A stretch of 64,000 bases of DNA, taken from Aplectana chamaeleonis (lineage: Eukaryota > Nematoda > Chromadorea > Rhabditida > Cosmocercidae). Positions 1 through 13,600 of the stretch are shown here, piece by piece. The first letter of the stretch is position 1. Every line of letters starts with the position of its first letter. The stretch is taken from NCBI GenBank assembly GCA_029168955.1, contig JAPDOI010000215.1, forward strand, positions 438,001-502,000, read 5' to 3'. The position numbers were made by a program, and so were the translations under genes. The notes under the pieces were generated by a model that was not told where the DNA came from, did not search any database, and saw nothing but the letters and a program-made list of their open reading frames with translations.

Positions 1-639
1 AACGACTTTTATCGTGGACACTGCCTTTAAGGCACTGCCTGGATTCTGCCGAGATCTCAACGCCTCGACCAGGCAAAAGTGCGACAATGCCGAGAATCTA
101 CCGCGACACTGTTTTGAGTTTTATTTTGCCACGTCGTATCAAGATTCAAACCATCTAGACTTATCAATACATAGCTTCGCAGTCCGCCGCGTTATCGACT
201 GAACCATTCCCGCTGCTGCGCTAGGGAGCTATCAATGCAATGATGGCTGTGTTGGCTTTCTCGGTGAATATGCGCCAGTGTTGGGGTGATTTCCCGGTAT
301 TTTCGCGGTAAACTAACGACAGCTATTTCTCGGTAGTTTCAAGGACAAATCGTATCATTTTGGCGGTAGTTTCTCGGATCGCGGAGTTTTAGCGTCATAT
401 TCTCGGTAAATTTGGGTTCGAGTGAATTCTCGGTAGATTCCTCGCATTTTCTTCCAGAGCAGAACGAGCCAAGTATATCTAGGATTGAATACTTTCCGGT
501 CTCTCACCACAGCTTTGCCCGCCATTGTTCTGACAATTTCAGATTACTCTCACTTTAATCGGTTACCAACGTTTTTTTCTCTCAAGTTGGTTTTTGTTTG
601 TTCGGTTTTTGCTCCACATAAAAAGAAAGATAGTTTTTT
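1..639. other. Upstream region with repeat ends
   Basis: A right end of the GGCAGTGTTCACGAT family lies at about 8-31 and is cut by the window edge. Bases 29-112 resemble 8793-8862 (sharing GAGATCTCAMYGCCTCGACCAGGCAAAAGTG), so a second dispersed repeat is present. A run of TCTCGGTA-like motifs fills 270-440. No gene was seen. Confidence 0.4.
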
Positions 640-1175
640 TTGCTAGATAGAACCCAAGAGAATTTCATACACAAATTATTTGCAAGGGCTTTCCAGTTGC
701 CTTACAGCAGCATACCCAGTTCAACGCACCTGAACAGGGAGTTGTTGCTACAGACATCAGAATCTCGGCGGAAGGTTTGTGATGTCGTCACTGTCGCTAA
801 ATTATTAACAGATATTATGAGAGTAGATGTTTCTGAATTTTACCGTACAGTGCATTCTAGAACCAGAGGTGGTACAGAGAAAATTTCATATGCAGTCCCA
901 AAAAGTACACTAAGGTTCTGCTTGTTTACGTGCAGGGCTGGGTCGCTCTTTGTTTCATATAGAAAAGGGATATCTGGCGTTCGTTCCGGAGTGAGATCAT
1001 TCAAACGTATTGCGCGAAGGAAGTTACTGTGTTTTTAGCGGGAAGTTCGGTGATGGGATGGAGATCACTATGTATCAACGAATCATATCTGCGCTCAATC
1101 TATGTATTACTGACTTACTATGTTTCTGTGTTTCTCACGTGGGCCTTATGCATCGTACTCAATAAATAAATGAAT
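640..1175 (+). pseudogene. LINE (CR1/jockey-like) reverse transcriptase C-terminal fragment with 3' tail
   Basis: A 132-codon frame shows the order typical of the end of CR1/jockey-like ORF2: an ERVQ-like RTQENFIHKLF, then SRRKVCDVVTVAKLL, a TRGG segment and a final FKRIARRKL. No catalytic RT motif (FADD type) is present, so this is a 5'-truncated copy. The downstream TTATGCATCGTACTCAATAAAT resembles the tails at 26292 and 49040, so all three belong to one family. Confidence 0.55.
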
Positions 1176-1913
1176 TGGAACATATCTCAGAGGCTAACAA
1201 TGACTTCCAATAATACGTTTTTTTCAGGCCTTTGTTCAACCCTCTCCATATTTTCAAATCTGTTCGCTCGTGAAAATATTTATGATGAAGATGACTAAGG
1301 CGCTAACACTTGAATGTTATTCAGAATAGAGGAGTCCAGATAACCCGCACAGGTGCAGAGCGGAGGTGACATGTCTGTTTCCATACAGGACCCACGTTCA
1401 ACACCTCGTCATATCGCTGAACAACTGAGACGATTCGTACTCCTTGCTGACGCTCCTCAAAACAGTATGCTTCTTGAACGCAGAAAAAACAGTATTCTAT
1501 TTTTCATGCGTTTGCGCAGGTAGGCCCACGAATATGTAGAAGAACTAGAAGAACACAGCTGAAGGACCTCATAAAGTCCTAATCACCTAGGAAAAGACTC
1601 TTTAGAAATTTTCTGCGAAGTATCGATGGTTTCTGGTCCTTGCCTAATTAAGGAAGTTCGGTGTAATAGAATTTTCAGAGCCCGATATGCCTTTCAAAGG
1701 GAGGGTTCACGAGCCTTTGAGTTTCCACCGAGAATCGAAAGGTACAAGATTCACTGCAACAACAGTTCTGAAAAAAACGGGTGGCAACGAGCCATAATTA
1801 GCTCAAATACGGACTCAAAACTTTATGTCACATGGTCACCCCGTCCACCTCCTCGGTGATCTTTCGGTGTGGCTGGCACGCCATACTCAAGTTTAGAGCC
1901 GTATCGGATCAGC
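1176..1913. other. Stretch without recognisable gene or repeat
   Basis: Only short frames occur, without splice signals or known motifs. No convincing repeat end was seen. Confidence 0.4.
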
Positions 1914-2472
1914 AAAGGCAGTGTTCACGATAAAATATGTCGAGTTTCCCTTAGTCAAGTCTTTTTTAGGTTCGCTGTAATGCGATCTATACGAAAAAAA
2001 AACGAAAAAGCCCCATTTGAGGTTGAGACAGCCATCTAAAATCGGTCGTTTTTTGCTGGTGCACGACTCTAGTGCTGATTTGTAGTATCATGGGTCATCA
2101 AATGGGTCGAAACTGATATTCAATAATTGACTTCTGGTCGTCGACTTGGTCTTTATCGAGCTTCATTGTTCACATTTAGTTGACACTGATAGTTTTGTTT
2201 GTTTTTCTTTTTTGTAAAAAAAAAATTCCGGTAACTCTTACACTACTTCATAAGTTGGTGAGCATGTCGCAGAATTTTGACCAGGCACAGCAGCAAATTC
2301 CACTTTCTGTGAGCGGCACTGTGCATCTGTGCACGAAATGGCAGCTTTGTACCTTAATAACTTTTTTTAGCGCGTATCTCACCACGGAACCTTCGCAGTT
2401 CTTCGGCTGTTTCCGATCAAAACAGATTTTGCAATTTTTTCAAATATTTTTTTCATCGTGAACACTGCCTTT
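1914..2472. mobile_element. MITE, GGCAGTGTTCACGAT family
   Basis: The ends are inverted copies: AAAGGCAGTGTTCACGATAA at the left and TCGTGAACACTGCCTTT at the right. Length is 559 bp with no coding capacity. The same ends recur at 2.9, 3.3, 18.4, 20.0, 20.7, 21.1 and 35.6 kb. Confidence 0.75.
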
Positions 2473-2864
2473 AAGATGTTTTTAGCCATAAATGTTGCGA
2501 TCGGTCTGGACCTATCGATTTCCGGGGAAGGAGTCGAATGCTGTTTTTGTTATTACCGCGTTTAGAACTGTTAGGGGATGAGTTCCTGTTGTATTTCTTA
2601 TATCGAAAATTCTCTTGAAATATGCAACTATCAATGCGCACACTAGAATATTAGGATCTCTCGAGCTGGAGAGTATCCAGCACTTGATCGTTCGCGCCCG
2701 TTATGGCGCTTCTCTTCCTTGGGCTGCAATACCAACAGGAAGACTCAGCCTTTGTAGACCACAGAGCTGTTTTCATGGCGCTAAAATATTGTGGATGCGC
2801 AAAATCAACGTTCCGAATCTTCCGAACTATCTTAAATTGAGCCCAACATGTCAATCCGGAAGCT

Positions 2865-3318
2865 TTAAGGCGGTGTTCACGTTAAATTTCACTTCCGATA
2901 TCTCCACGGTTTACGAAAGCTCTGGTGCCCTATATAGCAAGGCATGCTTAAAAAGGGCACGAAAGACGCGTTTGTGAGCAAAAATAGGCCCTCTCTTGTT
3001 TACGTTGATTTTTGAGCGTGGAGGAATTGACCGCTAGAAAGATGATACCTATCAGTGCAATGAAGCAAACAGCTCACTCATCGGCACTTCCTTCACTTGA
3101 TCATTCCTATAATCTGAGTCTTCATTTGTTCCTTCCGAGGGGCGGATCTGGGGCACGGGGCATGTCTGGGGCACCAAAACGCTTGTTTCCAGCCGTTATT
3201 TTGTCACTCCTGGCTCGTTTTCTACCGTTCTTTCGACACTGGTAGCCCGAGATCCTTATCGCCTATCATTTCACTGTGGAAAGTCAACGAGGATGATCAT
3301 CGTGAACGCTGCCTTTAA
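2865..3318. mobile_element. MITE, GGCAGTGTTCACGAT family (copy related to 18.4 kb)
   Basis: The left end is TTTAAGGCGGTGTTCACG and the right end is CGTGAACGCTGCCTTTAA, bounded by TTAA. Its right half is the reverse complement of 18423-18840. Both copies keep a frame of about 77 codons (plus strand 3012-3245 here) that aligns without gaps. Confidence 0.75.
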
Positions 3319-4573
3319 AAGCTATCCATGGGTGTGTTGCGCGAAGGTGGCGTTTAGTCTCCTCAATATAAGCAAAAAGCTAATCAAATGTCATGAAGCT
3401 ATAAAGTGAAAAAAAGTTAAGCCATGTTTTGAATAAACCTGGTCGCTGCGGCCGACCACTGTTCCTTTTTCGTCGCGCGTAATGGGAAGGCGCTTCGATT
3501 GTGATCGTTTCGATTGTGATCGCTTCGTGGCAAATGTCCTTCATCGCTGAGTCGCTGCGACGAAATCCTATGTTCTACTGCTTCGCTGCTGGAGGAGCGA
3601 TTCTCAATGGTCGCTGATCATCGCTGCATCGCTGCCATTGTGGCAGCGTTTCGTCTAGTGAATATTGACCCTTTCACACGACAAGATCAGTGTTTACGAG
3701 TCGAAACGTGTTATTGTTCACTATGATCACTACCAGCCATTAATTTCATTGGTTGATGGAACTTCTTCGATCATCCGTCAGGCCATGCACTATCAACAAA
3801 ATTGCTGCCGCTGCCAGATCGCTGCAGCAGCGGGTGCACAATCGCTGCGATGAAAAACAACAGCGATGCAGTCAAAACGGGGCTCATTGTAGAATTGACT
3901 CTCGTGATTCTTATCAATTTATGTAATTATAAAAGACTAGTGTGAGCTCTTCAAACAGGCGAACCTCACTGATAGCTGACTGTCACGCACGAGAATAAAC
4001 CCAGTAAAAGAGCATGTCCTCGAATATGATTAGGCTATCTTGGCAAATGTAGTACTAATCTTGATTCCATATATTATCTCCCGCTAGTAGTAGAGCTGGG
4101 CATTTGTGAAGAAAATCAGGTAGAATACAAGGTTAAGCAGAATTTTAACTTTGCTAGAAAATCGTTTCCGAAGTATTTCTGCTTGTGGTGTCCATTGCCA
4201 TTCTCAAAGTTTTCCCGCATGTGAAGCCCTTGCCATGATTGTTTTTGGGAATTTTCGACGGGCTCATGAACATTCCATGAAAGATTGCTAGATGACCGAC
4301 CTAGGAATGCTAGATGATCGACCCCGCATTCATTTTCAGATGGCTATGATTTTCTAGCGGAGCATTCTGAAAGCTTCAAGCTTTGTTAGTTATCTAGGCT
4401 AGCCCAACTTGTTTGATTGTCAACAAAAAAAAAACCTGAAATGATTCCCTGCGCAAACGGAGCCTCCAAGAATTTTGATGACGAGAGGAGCTGTTGTTTA
4501 CTGCAGAAGTTATACTCTGTAAATTTTAGCGAGAGCAGTGAGTTTTTAGTAACTATGATTTTTCTACATTCAG
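3319..4573. other. Intergenic or 5' region; TCGCTGC-rich repeat
   Basis: Bases 3440-3860 are rich in scattered TCGCTGC/GCAGCGA motifs, including a 15-bp tandem TTCGATTGTGATCGC near 3500, and look like a decayed palindromic element. The rest shows nothing recognisable. No upstream exon ending in phase 1 was found here. Confidence 0.35.
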
Positions 4574-4655
4574 CTACGACGAATGGCGCTTCGCTCTCAG
4601 ATGCTGGATTCGTGCTTCTCAGTTTGAAGGACCAAATTCTTCTTGAAAATTCCAG
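4574..4655 (+). CDS. Exon 1 seen (GBD/FH3 start)
   Basis: The acceptor is ctacattcag and the donor is AG|gtaatt. Phase is 1 in and 2 out. It encodes 26 whole codons ending LKDQILLENS. Joined to the next exon this reads L..L...L.EN....F.QEF, the spacing of the formin segment just before the GBD armadillo repeats. The upstream partner exon was not found. Confidence 0.55.
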
Positions 4656-7600
4656 GTAATTAGCTTAATGGCGAAAATCGTCTACACCCTGTGTTTGCAT
4701 ACTGGCTGTCTGCAGACCGGAAACGCCCATTCCTGTCTCTGAACAAGCATTTCCAGTTTTTCGTTGGTTTTGAAGCTCACGTTTGTCTATCCAAATTATT
4801 GTGCCCTTGTGCTCTAAAACATCTGGTCACAGTGGACGAAATACAACTGTTTACTTGCGAGAAACGGTCAATATGGAGATCACGCGACTGTGCCAGCTTT
4901 AATAGTATGAAGTAGTCATCCATAAACGGCAGAGACCTGTCACATTCTGCACATTTTCCATGAAAAAGCAGGGCTTGTCAGAATTTCAATCTTGAGATTT
5001 CCCGCAAAGTCGGAGCTCAGACCATAGATACATATTGTCAGAAACGTACTAACACTGCTGAAAAACGGTCTTCTTCAAGTCGTTCTGGGCAATCATAAAA
5101 GCCATCCTAATTATCTGCCGTCCATTTTCTATCGATCGTCTGCGCTTTCTTAACCGCTCGTGCAGTGGAAATCATCCCCGTGTAGTGGGCGCAGTGCCCA
5201 TCAAAGAAGGGGTTTTCCGTCTTCTGTCGTCTGAATTCCATTCGGGACCACTTTGCTTGAATGGGATAGCCTAATATTTCGATCTGGCCGTGAATAGGGT
5301 GACCCCGCCGCGTGGCGGCGAGACGACTCCTAGGCGCTATTCATACTACTCAACGCCAGCGCTGCACGCGCGTGCCGCGCTGGCGTGGCGTTTGTGGATG
5401 AATGCTGTCTACGCGCGTGCCGCGCTTGCGGAGACTATAAATACACCAGCGGCGACGCCATGGAAAAGCGGTGAAGCTGGAATGAATGAGACGATCGATA
5501 AATAATATCTGTGGATGAAAACGCCAAAGCGTTCCGGGTGGCAGTATTAATACTGCAGCGCAGACGTCATGGCGGAGCGGGCGGAGCGTGACGCGCGTGC
5601 CGCGCGGGCGGGGTGTCAAGCCATTCATACACAAACGCCACGCCAGCGCGGCACGCGCGTGCAGCGCTGGCGTTGAGTAGTATGAATAGCGCCCTAGGAG
5701 TCTCGGCATTTTGCCTGGCTGATCATGCTGTGATTACCGTAGTCTTTGAAAGTAACGGCTCATAGCTCACAAAGCTCCTATATGGTGTTCACCTTGTCAA
5801 GGTCGATCTACCTAACCCAAAAGAGTCGAAAAGTGATTGAATTTTGGGCGTGAGGCAGTGTTTACGACGGAAATCGTTTTATTGTCTCTGATAAAAAGCG
5901 TAGACTAGATTACTGTAGTAGACTACCTTGAGAGTGATACCAAAAAATTGCTTCTGAAGCTGGAAGACTTGTGAGAGAGCAAGCGGGCGAATTGGAATGA
6001 GTATGTTGGTTTGCCTTTATTACTTACTACAGTTTCTTACGCTGAAACACTACTTAAGATGGGCTTTCCTGTCGGCTAGTGTTTGTTGCAGTATTTCTTA
6101 CGATTATCAGCATCCAGTAGCTATAGAGGATTGCGCGTGGATCAACTTCGTCGACTTGCTATTTCAGCAGTTTTTGGCTTCAATATCGTTTTCAAGAAGA
6201 GGACTCCACCCTTTCTGGTTTTCGCAGATTCTTCATGTATGTATGTACATCTGCCACAATGGCTCGGCTACCCAAGTACTTGCGTCGTACACCGCGTGGG
6301 GTTTCAGAAGGTTTCCGCATGACGATCTCTGCTGAATGGTTGTTCACTGACAAATTAACGTGAGAATGGGTTGGTGGTTGTTCCTTGCACGTAACGAATA
6401 GCCCACGCTCTTTCGGTAAAAATGGAGACTATAGGGCTCTGCAGAGTTGCACCGAGGCGAATCTCGCTGCGGGGAGGCAGTGACGGAGGATGGGGGGGGG
6501 GGGGGCGCCATAAGCGGGCGAGGTCTGCGACGTGTCGCGCGGGAACAGCGACGCGGGTACCTCGCGGAGTGTTTTTGCCGCCGCGATAGCACCGACTCTC
6601 GGAGCGACGCCGTAAGCGAGCGGCGGCGGTTAACGGTCTCAATCATTTCCATCGATCGATTCGAGCCTCTTTCTTGTTGTTCCTCCATAAATTCGGTCTT
6701 TTAAAGACCTATTTACTGTGACTCAAATCCAGAGAAAAATTATGGAAACTACTTGGAAGTGCACAGCTTTACCGTTCCATTTCGGCTTTGGTTTTATGGT
6801 TTTTGGTTTGATTAGATTTTTTTTCTCGTTCTAGCGCGCGACAGTTGTGATTTAGGCGGCTGCCGCAAACCTTCTACTATTTGCGTTACCTCGAAATCTA
6901 TATTTCTAAGGGAAATCCTTCTACTGAAACCGAATTTCAAATTCTATTAACAACTCTGAGCGTTTCATTTTTTTTTCGGAAGTCATTTCCAAGCAGAACC
7001 TAAATGCTTGAAGCATATCAAAGCAATTGAAAGCTACTCAGAGAAAATGTGGCGTTAAATTAATGAGGGCGAACGCAATGGTCGAATGCGATGCTGACGA
7101 CAACGTCGCTGCAACTCTGCGACGTCTTAGTGCCCAACGCTGCGTCGGATTTAGACCACGCCGCGTAGCTCTCGCTCGGCGGCGTCCCGCCGGTCGCTGC
7201 AACTCTGCAGAGCCCTTATTTGCGGACGCTCTGCGGCACGGCGGCGAAACGTCGTTCTCCGCGGGAAGTACTGTATTGTGCCGACCCACTAATTCATTGT
7301 CGACAAATACGAGTTTGCCGGCGGGAAGTGTGCAGTGATTTTCTGAGAAGAATCAGGGCCATAATCTTAATTTTTAGAAATTTGGAGTCTGACCCGGCCG
7401 AACTCGCAGTGCTTAAGCGCTATTCACACTCCTCAGAGCTAGCGTGTGACGTGCGTGTGGGGCGTTGGAGTATGAATACTGTCTACGCGCGTCCCGCGCT
7501 CGTGGGACTTTGAAAACTCCAGCGGCGACGCTATGGCCGAGCGGATTAAAGTGGACCTCAACCCTGCCGAGCAAGCAAAACATGTACTCGCTTACACCAT

Positions 7601-10600
7601 CATGGTAGCAGAGGATAGTACCGGAATCAATAATTATGAAACGGAACGAAATTGACATCGCCCGCGTGCTGCGAGAGCGTGGTTCATACTTCAACGCCAC
7701 GTCCGCGCGCAACACGCTGGCGTTGAAGTGTGTGAACAGCTTCTTACGCACATGACTTTTCCGTCTATCGATCTGGGAGAGACACAACAATCACCAGCAT
7801 ATGTGCCGCTTGAAGTTAGCTTATAAAATACCAATGTTAATCGAACGCTACGGCTTAGAACACAAAGTGCTCTTTCATTTATTGGGCCTTCAACACACTT
7901 TTCCGACGGTAGGGGTGGCACAACAACTCTGTTCTGGAGGAGAAGGGCACAAACCGGAGCCAGGCGGATACAGCGTGGAGCCAAATTCATAGTCGTGTGA
8001 TAATGATGTGAATCGTTTTTGACGCATCAATAGACGTGTTCTGCCTATAAGGGAAACCCTTGGCTACTCCCCGTTTTGACTCGCATTGTGCTGTAGGTTG
8101 TTAAGTTCTAGTCTCATTGTTATTTCAGCTTTGCTGACTAGCGTGTATGCTGCCTATAAGGGAAACCCTTGGCTACTACCCGTTTTGACCCGCCTGTCCG
8201 CCCCTAGCGTCGAGAGACTGTCACTCAACGAACTGATATCATTCAGCCAGTCCCTTTTTTTGCGGTGAATCGACGGCTCTTCAAACTTTTCGCGGAACTC
8301 TGAACTGGCGCAAAACATGAGAATGTCAACTGTCTTCAATTTTGATGGCCTCGTATCAGCGACTTACCTTCTAGGTCGCAACACTTTTGCCAAGAGTTCA
8401 TTTCTCGACCATTGAATGGAGTTGAACTGCTCAGCAAAGTTATGGCAGTTCTTCAAGGAATAATGAGCTCTAACTCATCGTCGCAATCGAAAATCTCCAA
8501 TCTGCTTTCAAGGAATAATACCAGCAGCAACAGGAAACGAAAAGCTGCGGTGAGTTGAATTCGCAATAAATCCCTCGAACTAAAGATTTTTTGGTTCTCA
8601 CTTATTCAGTTTCAAAATGTTCATACAGTAAAGGCTGCGAAATTTTCTTATGTATTCTGTTTCGCTCAATTCGACTAATTCCGACACGAATTGCTCTGGA
8701 AGGTACTGCCTGTATTCTTTCGAGAACCTGTCGAGAACCTGCCGCCTCGGTGCCGGACAGGAGGCGAAGCGACAAGTTCGTGGTGGAATCAAGGGATTGC
8801 CTGGATTCGCTGAGATCTCACTGCCTCGACCAGGCAAAAGTGCCGGAATGCCGAGATTCTGTTACCTTAACAACATGATTTTCGCCGCTGCATGCCTACA
8901 GTACTGAGCGAATTTTTCGCAAAAAAAAACGTTTTGCGGCGTTTTTTTGCGCCCATAGAGTGTCGCATCGCCTTAACTTGCTTCAAAAAGATTAGATTCC
9001 AGTTTTGAAATCATTTTTGATCACAGTCAATTCCTTCTAGAATGAGTCGTGTGTTGACCGTTCATCCAATAACGCGCTCATGCTCTAAAGGCGTTGTACT
9101 TCAGCAGGAAAACAAGCGATACTACGGCCATAGAAACTTGCAGCACACTAGCAGCAGCTCCTCCTGCAGCATATTGTGCTGCGAAGCAAGCACCAGCTCC
9201 TTCATCTAGTGGGCTGCTAATCCCAGCCCCTACATTGATTTTCTCGTCAGCGATCAGCTCGGCGGCTGTTTTTCCTTACAAGGGAACGACCAGACCCGTT
9301 TGCCAGAACTGCCCATACATTCATGTTTTTCTGCTAGAATACTTTCAGTGTAGTCGTAAGAACACCCTACTATTTGCCCGAGTAATAGTGGGGGAAAAAT
9401 TTATGAGTCATTTTTTGAAATGAGGTCGAAACGGCATGAAATTGGCGAGTGCTATATCATATATCATTTAACACTTAAGAGACCGCCTGCTCCACGGCGA
9501 ATTTCCACAGCGGACCGGTGCGCTCCACGGCTAATCGTTTCCGTGGGTGCGCAGTGTGGACACGCGGTCCGCTGGGAACCATTCTGATCGGAGCAGGCTT
9601 TCTTACTCATACAACCAGTATTCCGTTTCTACTCCACCTGAGAGTATGTCGCTCCACAGAGATCTGGAGTGAGGGCTTGGTGAAGCAATGATCCACCGCT
9701 TTTTCGCGGACCTGCTTTTTTTATTTTGGAAGTTATTCCAGCTTTACATGCACAAGGCTGGTAACGAAATAAGCGTTTGTTTGTCGACTTCTGCAATTTT
9801 CTTCAGGTTACAGCTAATGGTTAGGATTGAGCCGTGCTAGGCCGATCCAGAGTAATGAAAATTTGAAAAATGAACAAACTTCTCCTTTGTGATGCCCTAA
9901 TAAACCTCATGTAGAACTTTCGGCGGACTCAAATACTATGATCTACCAAGTTGTCTGATGCGACCGACAGAAATTTCATCAGAAATCTCAAAATGGGAAT
10001 CAGATTCATGATCAGCCCCCCTCCTCCCCAATGACCACTTGAGCGAAGTCACACCAAAACCTGAAACGTTTAAAAACGGATAACGAACGGCAGACGCCAG
10101 CGAAGCTTTAGAAAACTGTGAAATATACACCACTTCATTTTTCAGCGCCTCCAAACATACCCCGTAGTTTAATTTCAGTAAAATTTTAAGCACTGAACTA
10201 TTTCTAGGTTTCCACCCCTCCCCCCCCCCAAGTTACCCTAGACGCGAAATTTAGCGAAAATTTAAACAAAGTTGACCGATGGCTAATATACCGCTGTCGA
10301 AGGAAATTTCATTGGAAATTGGAAAGTAAAAACCAGAACCTTGTGCAGGAGGTCAATGCAGCAAAGTTTTGAACGATGAACTACCACAGTTATCTCAAAT
10401 AGGTGGCACTACTATTTCGACAATCAACTGTAGAACATCAGTTCCGTGATAAGCATCATTGAAACCCTTTCTTAGCAAAGTTTGGAACGATTTATTTCCA
10501 GCCAAAGAAGCTCGAAAAATCGAAGAGTGCCATTTCCAGAGATGCTTGTAAAATTACTAGGAACACCGAAAATGCTTGACCACTGTGAGTGTAAATAGGT

Positions 10601-13600
10601 TACATCATAAGGAACCTATCCGTAATTAGGAGAGACTCTACGCCAGAGAAATTTGAAAAATATCAAAAGTTTTATGGCGTGGGTGCGCAGTGTGGACACG
10701 CGGTCTCTTAAGTGTTAAATAACGCGACCACGCACGGTTGACCGATTGGTCCAAGGCAGCGGCCTACCAAAAGGAGGCTCCCTGGTTTGATCCCCTCCAC
10801 TGGTGGAATTTTTTCAGTCCAACAACCATACGCGGCATTTTGATGACAGTTTATCGACATCAACCCTTATAGGAAAGGAGAACAAGCATACTATAGTTGT
10901 ACAAGTTTGAAAAAAAATGTCGAATGGACGAAAATCGAAATTTTTTTGTTCGAAACAATTTCCAACGAACGAACGAAAATCGAAAAATTTTCGTTCGAAA
11001 CAATTTCGAACGAACGAAAATTAAAAAGATTTCGTTCGAAAAAACTTCGAACGAACGAATTTCGAAAAACTTCCGAAATTTCGGAGGTCGAACGAACGAA
11101 ATTCGAAACTAATCGGAATTTCGATTTTTTTTTTCGAAATTTCGTATTTTTTCCGAAATTCGGCGAAAATTTCGAACTTATTTCGAAATTCGTCGAAAAT
11201 TTCGAACGAACGAAATTTGAAAAAATTTCGTTCGACGAATTTTCGAACGAACGAAAAAAATTTCGAAAAATCTTTCGAAAATGTCGCTCGTGTACAACTA
11301 TAAAGCATACAAAAGAGCAAAACGCGGAAACGAAGTTTCAATACAAAATCACTCTGTATGAGTGGCTGTGGCTAGAGTTGTGTGGGCCAACTTACAAGGA
11401 AAAATTTTTTTATTCTGTGGCGACTCGAACCTCTGGCTTTGTGTCTTATTTCCTTACCCCTGTTTTCACATGATCGTCGATTTCACAGCAGGGTACGTCG
11501 ATGACCATCCCGGTCAACTCGACGGCCCGTTCCCTAGTGAAATAGGCAAATGCAAAGATGTTGGATGGTGCAATTATGTTAGTTTAATGGTTTGCCGCTA
11601 TAGTAATAGGAATTTCTGTTTCGCCCACTTCCTCAGAAATTTCCATCACCGCCGTTACATTATATGGTGTTGTTTTTCCTGCCGTGTACTTCATTCCAAG
11701 TGATTGCTGTCTTTTCCCATCAAAAGTATTGTCAATAAACTACCATACGATATAGTTGTGCTTTTTGACTAAACGGACCGAATGAATGAATGAATGAATA
11801 TATTCGACTTCAAAATTTTCGAATAAACGAATGAATGAATAAATTCGACTTCAAATTTTTCGAGTAAACGAATGAATGAATATATTCGACTTTAAATTTT
11901 TCGGATAAACGAATGAATGAATATATTCGACGTCAAAATTTTCGAATGAACGAATGAATGAATATAATCGATTTTCTATTTCGAATGAATGAATATCGAA
12001 AATCGAATAATTTCGAATAAATGAATTAATTTAACTACGGCCAACCGAATTCAGAATTTCGCGACGCTACTGCTTTGAACAGGCAGTTTTTAAGAATGGC
12101 ATCGAAAGCTTTGAACGGCTCAATATTTTCAATATTCCGCTCAGGCAGGGTTCATGAGTGGCGGCACGCAAAATCGATACGCATTGTTTCTACACTATTA
12201 GCTGTCTGATGCCACCCACAGCGGCTCTAATGCGCTATTTATACAACGCCAGCGCGTCACGAGAGGGCGTTTCGTAAGGCCCCGTTCAGAGTCCATTCGC
12301 GTCGCGACGTTATAATCAGCCTACATCTCGATCACGCTACGTCGCGTGGCGTCTTCGCTGGGTGTCCACAGTGAAGAGGCGCGATACATTCGAAATGACG
12401 CGCTTTCTCCTAGAACGATAGCGGTCGTATAGCGAGATGGGAGTTGTTCGGCCCGCCACGCCCCAGCGATTCCGTCAGTGTTACTGTCTGAGTTGGGGAT
12501 AGTGTTCGCGGAATTTCTGGATTAGGCGAGATTCCTAGCTTTTTTTCGCTTTTCGTGAATTTGCTACTTCGACATTTTCTGCCCTAACGAGTATGAGCCG
12601 CAAAACTTGCTGCTATTTGATATTTACTCCACCCCTTTGAGTATTACTCATTTTGTCACCTATTCGTTTTTATTTCGTTTCAAAAAATCGATAAAAAAGA
12701 ACAAAACCAAATTAGCCATCGTCGACAGCCATAGAAGCACCTTGTCAAAGGTTGGAAAAAAATATACAAATCTCGCTCTATTGAGAATTCCCGTGCTTAT
12801 TTTGATCTAGCGCATATGTAGTGGGTTCAATTGCCTTACCAATTTTCGCGGCTTTAGCTTTGGCTACTAAAAAATGCTCAGTCGGTACCCTGGATCTCCA
12901 TCAAATTTTTAGTTTCAACTTTGGAAACTGCCAAGTTTTGCTGAAAATCGAAAAAAGCGTTGGATAGAAGACGATTTACACTTTCGACCAGTATTGCCCT
13001 TACCAGAAGAAAATTCCGGTCCCCAATTGTGGACAAACACTGTTGCAGCACGAAATGCGATGAAGTCGTGCTGGGACGAAGGTTGATCGTGCCGGAACTA
13101 TGTACGTGGTCCCACCAGTATGGTAATGGTGTCGCGTGCTGCCATAGCGGGTTTCTGCGATCGCGGACCAGAGATTCGCTCGGATGAAAGCACTTTTTCA
13201 AGTACTCGTTGAAAACAGATTTATTTTGAAACACATATCATCACTGGGAAGTTGAGGCATTTTCATGTTTAATGAGGTTTGAGGCTGTGTTTGAGCTCAT
13301 TACTCATCAGTTGAGTAATTAGTTACGAATTACGATTAACGAGTTACGAGGACTTGAAAATTACGATTTACGCAATTCAAAATTTCAGTTACGCACAGCC
13401 CTGACTCACACTAGTGCCGGTGCACTGGCCCTTCGAAAGATTTCTGTGTAGGGTCCGGTAATGGCTGTGTTAGATTATTCGAATATATTCGAAGATCGAA
13501 TATGTTCGAATAATTGTCAGTGTCGATAGTCGATTTCGAATATTATTCGAATACCTGGTATTTTCGATAGTCGATCTCGAATAATGATCGAATATAAGGT

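Noticed and set aside
9094..9423. 109-codon plus-strand frame rich in Ala, Ser and Pro
   Set aside because: It is the antisense shadow of the Gly/Ala-rich minus-strand stretch and has no start context, splice sites or known motif.
10907..11473. 188-codon Asn/Phe/Arg/Lys-rich frame
   Set aside because: It is translated CGAACGAA array within a TIR element.
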